Shown one piece after another: positions 58,707-64,000 of a stretch of DNA of 64,000 nucleotides. The stretch spans positions 453,857 through 517,856 of the forward strand of contig NW_004797708.1 of assembly GCF_000002075.1 (NCBI RefSeq), in the 5' to 3' direction. Both the position numbers and the translations under genes were made by a program. Under the pieces are notes generated by a model that saw only the letters and a list, made by a program, of their open reading frames with translations, did not search any database and was not told where the DNA came from. The DNA comes from Aplysia californica (taxonomy: Eukaryota; Mollusca; Gastropoda; Aplysiida; Aplysiidae). Each line of letters opens with the position of its first letter. Position 1 is the stretch's first letter.

Positions 58707-59021
58707 CTATTCGCTGACTTGAGGATCCTTTGACCGACGGCGTTTGGATACGTGTTGTTGTGGCGACGTGCTCTGTACTGTTGGTTTTTTGGCGGCGTTT
58801 TTCCTAGGGGGTTTTTTCTCAGCAGTCACCGCATTGGCTTCCTTCTTTGTTATTATATCTGGGAAATGACTGGCCACCTGAGGCTTGGGCTCGGAGCCGT
58901 GCTGTAGCCAGGATTTGACAAAGTCGTGTGACGTCATTTCCTTAGGAAGAATAGGTCTTGCGTACTTTTGGGCTTTGCCCGCTTGGACATCTCTTTGAAA
59001 TGTCAGGTCTCGTTCCATCTG
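58707..59021 (-). CDS. Possible last exon of an unidentified gene
   Basis: A 3' splice site (TTTTTGTCATCAG) is followed directly by an open frame of 104 codons ending TAG at 58709-58707. The product is MERDLTFQRDVQAGKAQKYA, then MTSHDFVKSWLQHGSEPKPQ and a Lys/Arg-rich tail (KKPPRKNAAKKP, SKRRRSKD) like a nuclear protein. Codon use is not repeat-like. I do not recognise it. Upstream exons, if any, should lie at higher coordinates; none was found before the (GT)n tract and the mariner. Confidence 0.35.
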   Translation of the reverse strand, partial: QMERDLTFQRDVQAGKAQKYARPILPKEMTSHDFVKSWLQHGSEPKPQVASHFPDIITKKEANAVTAEKKPPRKNAAKKPTVQSTSPQQHVSKRRRSKDPQVSE

Positions 59022-59449
59022 ATGACAAAAACAAACAACAATGAATGTTACTCTACTTTGTATGTTTGTAGGTTTAAAAGTTCACACATAGTAGGTGATA
59101 ACAGGCGACTGTTGCGTAACTGCTCTCACATGCAGAAGACATGGGTTCAATTCTCCCTGCAGTAAGTTATTTTATCGAGTATCTCCGTCCGTCTTAGGAT
59201 ATTGTATCCCAATGTTACGCATCCAGAATTGGCCCCTTTAAAAATGATCGACATAGCTCGCCTCTTAAATAATTGTAATTGTGTCGAGGTGGAAAGGAGG
59301 GGGGGTGGCAATATAATCACAGTTATAGTCACACAAAACAGTATAGAGAGAGTTGCAATGGCAATGCTAAATTCACAAGTGGTTTGCGTATATGTGTGTG
59401 AATGTGAGTACCTTGTCTACAAATGTGCTTGTGTGCTCACGCACACATG

Positions 59450-59452
<3 letters not shown>

Positions 59453-59524
<72 letters not shown>
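59453..59524. repeat. (GT)n microsatellite
   Basis: About 36 GT units, 45 bases left of the mariner end. Confidence 0.95.
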
Positions 59525-59525
<1 letters not shown>

Positions 59526-59639
59526 CACGCGCGCGCCCGCAAGGAGCATCCTCCATTTGTGTTGTACGACGAGGGAGGTTCAAGAAGTCTTTGATTTAAA
59601 TATGAAGGAAAAAAGATAGAGCTTTGTAACTTGGCACAC

Positions 59640-60905
59640 ATACTATCATTTCTCTACATAGTCACAATTCAGAGTAACACATTTCGGTCGCCTTTCTTTG
59701 ACCTTCAAAAGTCCTTGAGGAAAAAAATGACCCAGAATGGGCCCCTAACGCAGTCTTCCACAGCTTCAATTGTGTCCTCGTTGTCATGGAAACGACTTCC
59801 TTTCATTGATTTTTTAAAGATTAGGAAACAGAACAAAGTATGAAGGGGCTCGGTCTGATGAATAAGCTGGGTGTGGCAAGATTTCAAAGCCGCACTGTTC
59901 TGCTGTGTGGACTGATTGTTGTGCCCTGTGTGCACGGGCGTTGTCATGCAGTAGGAGGACTCCATGACGGAGGTTTCCACGCCTTTTTCCTCACCAATTC
60001 GTAGCGCAATTTTATTAGCAAACCCGAATAGTAGTCCCCTGTGACTGCTTTTCCATTTCCCAGGTAGTCAATCATGATGATACCTTCACAATCCCAGAAA
60101 CACAACAGCATGACCTTTCCACTTGACGGTGTTACCTTTGCCTTCTTTGGTGAGTCAGAAGAAGAAGTTTTCCATTGCTTGGACTTGGAGGACACTAAAA
60201 AAAAATTTTGTTCTGGATCAAAATGATAAATCCATGTTTCATCCATAGTCACTATGTTTTCAAAGAAATTTGTGTCATAGGACTCAATTCGAAGGAGAAT
60301 TTTGCAGGACTCAATCCTCTGCTTCTTTTGCTCACTTGTCAAAAGGCGTGGTGCACACCGCCAAGACACCTTATTCATGTTAAGATGCGCATGGAGAATC
60401 GTTTTCATTGACCCTACACTAATTCCTGTTTCATTTGAGAGATGTTTAACAGATATACGTCGGTCTTGTAAAACCAGTTTCTTCACTATGGATACATTCT
60501 CTGCAGTAAACACAAAGGATGGGCGCCCTTCACGGTCTTCATCCATCCCCGACATGAATCCAGATTTGAATTTTCTTACCCAGTATGTTATAGTATTATA
60601 ACGAGGACATTTGGCACGGGAGGAGTTCCGCAGAGGGCCGGCACTTACCGTGACAAGGTCCTCTGGGCTGACTGAGCAATCTATACAGGAGTTAGGGGTA
60701 GGGTGTGGGTTAGGGTTAAGGTTAGGGTATATCCCGCTCAAAATATCCCCTCTTATGTGTGTCGTTGTTTGGCCGGCTCTCTGCGGAACACCTTCCTTTG
60801 TCACCATAAACTTGGCCCATTTCCTGAAAAATATCCAAAGGGGGTTTTCCTTGCAAGTGTAAAAATTAAAAACTTGATGACTGAGTATTCAACAGGCTCC
60901 ATGGC
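59640..60905 (-). pseudogene. Mariner transposase pseudogene
   Basis: Starts MEPVEYSVIKFL near 60905, the usual mariner N-terminus, then WVRKFKSGFMSGMDEDREGR, the HTH half with DRRISVKHLSNETGISVGS, WRCAPRLLTSEQK, MDETWIYHFDPE (first Asp; TGDE has become TMDE), LLCFWDCEGIIMIDYL and YYSGLL. The second Asp motif (LLLHDNARAH) lies in another frame than the preceding 280 codons, showing a frameshift near 59950. The third motif reads SDRAPSYFVLF where family members have APSDY, so the third catalytic Asp is replaced. Inactive by these criteria. Confidence 0.88.
60691..60729 (+). repeat. Interstitial telomere-like TTAGGG repeats inside mariner
   Basis: About six TTAGGG-like hexamers (GTTAGGGGTAGGGTGTGGG, then TTAGGG, TTAAGG, TTAGGG) sit within the mariner transposase reading frame, on the plus strand. 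Confidence 0.7.
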
Positions 60906-62169
60906 TGGCACAGCTTCAGCAAAGAAAAACCAAACGTTTATGTGTATGGTTTCGTTGAACACGCTGACTACATATAAGTGCCGTATTATTTTCGGATTTC
61001 CCTGCAAATTTGCAAGGCGTGTTCCAAAGAAATTGTCTAAAAGCTGCCGAAATTTCATTATTCTACCATGATTCCTTCATACCCAGACCAAAAACTTATT
61101 GAACCCCCCTCATATGTAAGTCTGAGGTTTGGAGAGTGAGAGAGAGGGGGGGGGGTAGAAAGAGAAAGACAGACAGACTGACAGACAAACAGACAGACAG
61201 AAGGAGCAACTTAAAGGCCACATAATTTTGCCAAAACAGATAAAAGCAGAGAGAAAGAAAATAATAATATCACAACGGAATGGTACCCCAAAAAATGACG
61301 ACAAAAACTCATAATAGCAAGAAGTACATGTACTAATACATCTCCGCCGGGATCTGAGATATGAGTTAGAGAGAATCCTCTTAAATCTCAGCGGCCAACA
61401 GAATCAGGCCCAGTGGTTGTCGAAATGATCCAGACGGTGGTAAAGAAAAGCAAAAGCGATCGCAGCATAATCTGCAGCTTACAAGAGTCTGCGCAGAAAA
61501 AAACCCCACTCAGACCGGAAACAAGCTTTTTTGTTGGTTTGTTTGTTTGTTTGGTCTCACTTTTTTGCAATCGTTATTCAACGAAGTATGGTTCTAACTG
61601 TCTTTTGGGCTTGATATTTTCTTTTCGGTTACAATCTGTTGTTATACGGTACATTGGTTTTGTTGAAATCAAAAGGTCTGCCAAGATACGCATCGCTACG
61701 TTTGTCGTTTGAAAGTCAGGAAGTTTGGTCATTGGACAACAGCACGCCAGTGAGTTCGACAACCACGAGTATTATCGTGTGTACACCACATAAAGGCACT
61801 TAAAACACTTAAGGAGATATAAATAGCAAACGTCCAGTCATGCAAGTTTGATATAAACCCGCTTTGTATCGATCATAACACAATCGATATCCCAGCAGAA
61901 CTGAAGGGTCCAGCAGGCTAGCTAGCGTGTACATGGCACTTCCGGAAAATTCTATGAGTCTGGTCCTACATCGTTATTATTCTTTTTTTGCAGTGCTATG
62001 GCGACATAGCAAATAGAGGCTACGAGCAACTAATAGTGTTTTTACTGTACATGTTTTCCCTGAACGTGTGGTTGGGTCCGAAATGCACACCACAAAAGTC
62101 TATTCAGGGGAAAGTCTATATTTGTGTTGCAAAATGTGGGCTTGGCGGGCCCACACTTATACACTGTCA

Positions 62170-62250
62170 AGACATTAAAATGTGGACATTTGAGTATCCG
62201 GTACGTTATGACACTAAAATGTGGACATTTGATTATCGGGTACCCCAAAA
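62170..62250 (+). repeat. Two-unit tandem repeat (~46 bp)
   Basis: TAAAATGTGGACATTTGA, ending in TATCCGGTAC in the first unit and TATCGGGTAC in the second. Confidence 0.6.
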
Positions 62251-62254
62251 TAGC

Positions 62255-62335
62255 TGCACCAATAGCTCTGTTGGTAGGCTGAACTCTGCACCATGGCACT
62301 GGTTCGGAACCCCAAAGTTACGTTCTCGAGTTCGT
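62255..62335 (+). repeat. tRNA-like SINE head, partial
   Basis: TAGCTCTGTTGGTAG followed 30 bases later by GGTTCGGAACCCC, resembling A and B boxes. No paired acceptor stem, no body recognised. Confidence 0.35.
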
Positions 62336-62923
62336 TTTTTTTTTGTTTTTTGTTTATGGGGAGTTTCCAAAGTTGTCATCCTTCTTGATTCCGTTATATC
62401 GGAGATAGACGTTAAATTCGGGGGTTTTCAATAGCCTCAATAGCACAAACCCTGCCATATTTAGGAAAAGATTGGGTGAAAGGGGAGGACCGAGGGAAGG
62501 AAAGGGGGGGGGGTTGCATATAATATTCTGACGCCCATTCAAATGAAAAACGTAGGCTTACTGAACAAAACTGGTAATGCAATTCTGTCAGTCTTTAACG
62601 CCAAAACATCATGAAAACAGACAATTTTCAAGTTTAAGAAGACTTACTTTTAAAGACCAACATCACATGTAGCATGTTATCATGAAATAGAAAGATGTAT
62701 GCTGCCCCCCACCTGTTTCTGTTTGTTTATCTTGCTTTTTCACAGCACTAAAGTTTAATGTCCATTACGTTGTCAACGGCCTTCTCTATGTTCAAACAAA
62801 AAGGGAAAAAACGGTTAAAACAACTTTCACTACACCCCCCCCTCCCCGCCCTCCTAGTTAGATAAGAAGAGATTTTACAATAAATATGTACTAAATAAAA
62901 TAATTAAATTTTAACAATGAATA

Positions 62924-63005
62924 CAGTCGAACCTGTGTAAGACGGAATCGCAAGGGAGCCAGAAAAAATATCCGTTTTAGACAGTTACCGTCTAAGTTTC
63001 AGAAG
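62924..63005. mobile_element. Third copy of the CAGTCRAACCTG hairpin element
   Basis: CAGTCGAACCTGTGTAAGAC, then CCGTTTTAGACAG and ACCGTCTAAG. A stray CCGTCTTAGACAGGTA at about 63954-63970 may be another end of a longer relative. Confidence 0.42.
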
Positions 63006-63721
63006 GGGGTTTTCAGAGGCACAACCGTTGGGATCAAGGGTCATTTGTCCGGTCGGAAATCAGTGGTGAAAACTTCACACCTCTCAAGTGCTATCCTCTC
63101 TGATAATGCATGCGTCACCTTATCTTTTCCTACTTATCCTTTGCCACCAGTGCTTGCATTTTATAGGACCACTGTTTGACATATTAAAACAGAAACGTCG
63201 GAACATCTCCTTTGCCCCACCCACCGGTGTAAAAAGCACAGTCAACCAATGCCAACCCTCCCATGCACGTAACAATGATTCGAAGAACTTCTTTTTCCGC
63301 TGCACGAAAGACCGTGCAATCATGGCGGCAGGCATTGGTCAAACTAACTTCACACTTCTGGCTACCCTTGAAAGTTTCTGTGCTGGAGCGTCACTCGAGC
63401 ACTTTCACAGACACTGGTGAGATTTCACATCCACACCACCCTGACCATCTGCACCAACGCCTGCTCTGTGTTCGAGTAGGCGTTGATACCAGTCTCGTAA
63501 ACTACTGACAAACAAGAGGTGTCGCCGTGAGCGGTAAATGCAATTAAGTGGTAATCGGATACCCGGTACCAAACGAACACACGTAGGCCAGTGCTTTGCG
63601 AGGCAGAAAGATACGACTTAAGAGAGGGAGGCATCTGATTCTGCTACCTATGGGCCTGGACAGTGGACCCCTATCTCTTGAGGGCTTGTTGTAGTCGGCG
63701 GGGTGGCATGTTAGTATAAGA

Positions 63722-63747
63722 ACCAAGGAGTTTCTAAACTCCTTGGT
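63722..63747. repeat. 12-bp perfect inverted repeat
   Basis: ACCAAGGAGTTT and AAACTCCTTGGT with a 2-base loop. No element ends or terminator context recognised. Confidence 0.6.
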
Positions 63748-64000
63748 AAGAACGTATAGGCTCACAAGGATAGGGTAACATCAAGGGGCAATATCTACCC
63801 TCAAATTGCGCCCGGGGCTACTCCTCCCCTTCCTCGCCTGGCGGGTAAAAGTTAGAGCCTACACACGTTCTTACTCTGAGCGTCTAGGTTAGGACCGATG
63901 AAACCAAACTTGGTACTTTTGTTTCAAATTGAAGCTGGGTGTGCAAAGCATTTTCCGTCTTAGACAGGTAAAAACGTTCCGAAAGGAAAGAATTTCTCAC

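Larger units (their letters stand above)
59567..61112 (-). mobile_element. Mariner (Tc1/mariner) element, decayed
   Basis: The ends are inverted: left CGAGGGAGGTTCAAGAAGT at about 59570, and right, reverse complemented, TGAGGGGGGTTCAATAAGT, with TA outside the right end at 61113. The length of about 1.55 kb exceeds the usual 1.3 kb because extra sequence, including telomere-like repeats, lies in the N-terminal coding part. TIRs differ at several sites and the coding part is broken, so it is not recent. Confidence 0.85.
61115..64000. other. No gene seen
   Basis: Short GACA/GA-rich patch at 61130-61200, the SINE head, the third hairpin element, and otherwise unremarkable sequence. Small open frames have no motif support. 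Confidence 0.5.

Noticed and set aside
59944-60862. Plus-strand frames over the mariner
   Set aside because: Antisense shadows of the transposase.

Overview
This is a eukaryotic, AT-rich, intron-rich and repeat-dense window. It most likely comes from an invertebrate, and a marine mollusc (gastropod-like) is my best guess. That guess rests on a TauD-type dioxygenase gene (a family I do not know from vertebrates), on tRNA-headed SINEs, on LINE 3' ends with (ATG)n tails, on long microsatellites, and on frequent TAGGCCTA and TCTAGATCTAGA words. The species cannot be fixed from the sequence alone.

Two host genes can be reconstructed exon by exon. The first is YTHDC1 (nuclear m6A reader, YT521-B family) on the minus strand. 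It has 17 coding exons from the ATG at 40455 to the stop at 11350; the exon lengths sum to 1914 nt (637 codons plus stop) and every junction phase fits. The second is a TauD/TfdA-type 2-oxoglutarate/Fe(II) dioxygenase on the plus strand, with four coding exons from 43359 to 54034 (819 nt, 272 aa). The two lie head to head, with about 2.7 kb between the YTHDC1 promoter and the first coding exon of the dioxygenase. The 7.5-kb third intron of the dioxygenase holds a complete-looking but interrupted multi-exon DDE-type transposase gene (47905-52893).

Layout: 1-5300, microsatellites, a tRNA-like SINE head and one inverted-repeat element; 5300-11350, sequence downstream of YTHDC1 (3' UTR of unknown extent) crowded with small inverted-repeat elements; 11350-40455, YTHDC1, whose introns hold the MITEs, LINE ends and recurrent repeats; 40456-43314, promoter region and another MITE; 43315-54034, the dioxygenase with its nested transposase; 54035-59530, mostly non-coding, with a SINE, a LINE end, microsatellites and one possible unidentified exon on the minus strand; 59567-61112, a decayed mariner carrying telomere-like repeats; 61113-64000, non-coding.

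The part most likely to be undescribed is the non-autonomous repeat population. It includes (i) a ~180-bp interspersed repeat (called R1 here) with two small hairpins whose stems change on both sides together between copies; (ii) a ~430-bp MITE family (called M4 here) in three copies, each flanked by an exact 4-bp A/T target duplication, one inserted inside an R1 copy and one ending about 25 bp from a YTHDC1 5' splice site; (iii) a 922-bp TTAA-flanked element; (iv) a 240-bp element with an exact 8-bp duplication; (v) a palindromic 337-bp element with an 11-bp duplication and an unoccupied paralogous site 1.9 kb away; and (vi) a cluster of seven copies of a GTAAGGGAAAACGACGAA end motif. I saw no retrovirus-like, LTR or Polinton-type element, no CRISPR array and no convincing functional RNA gene.
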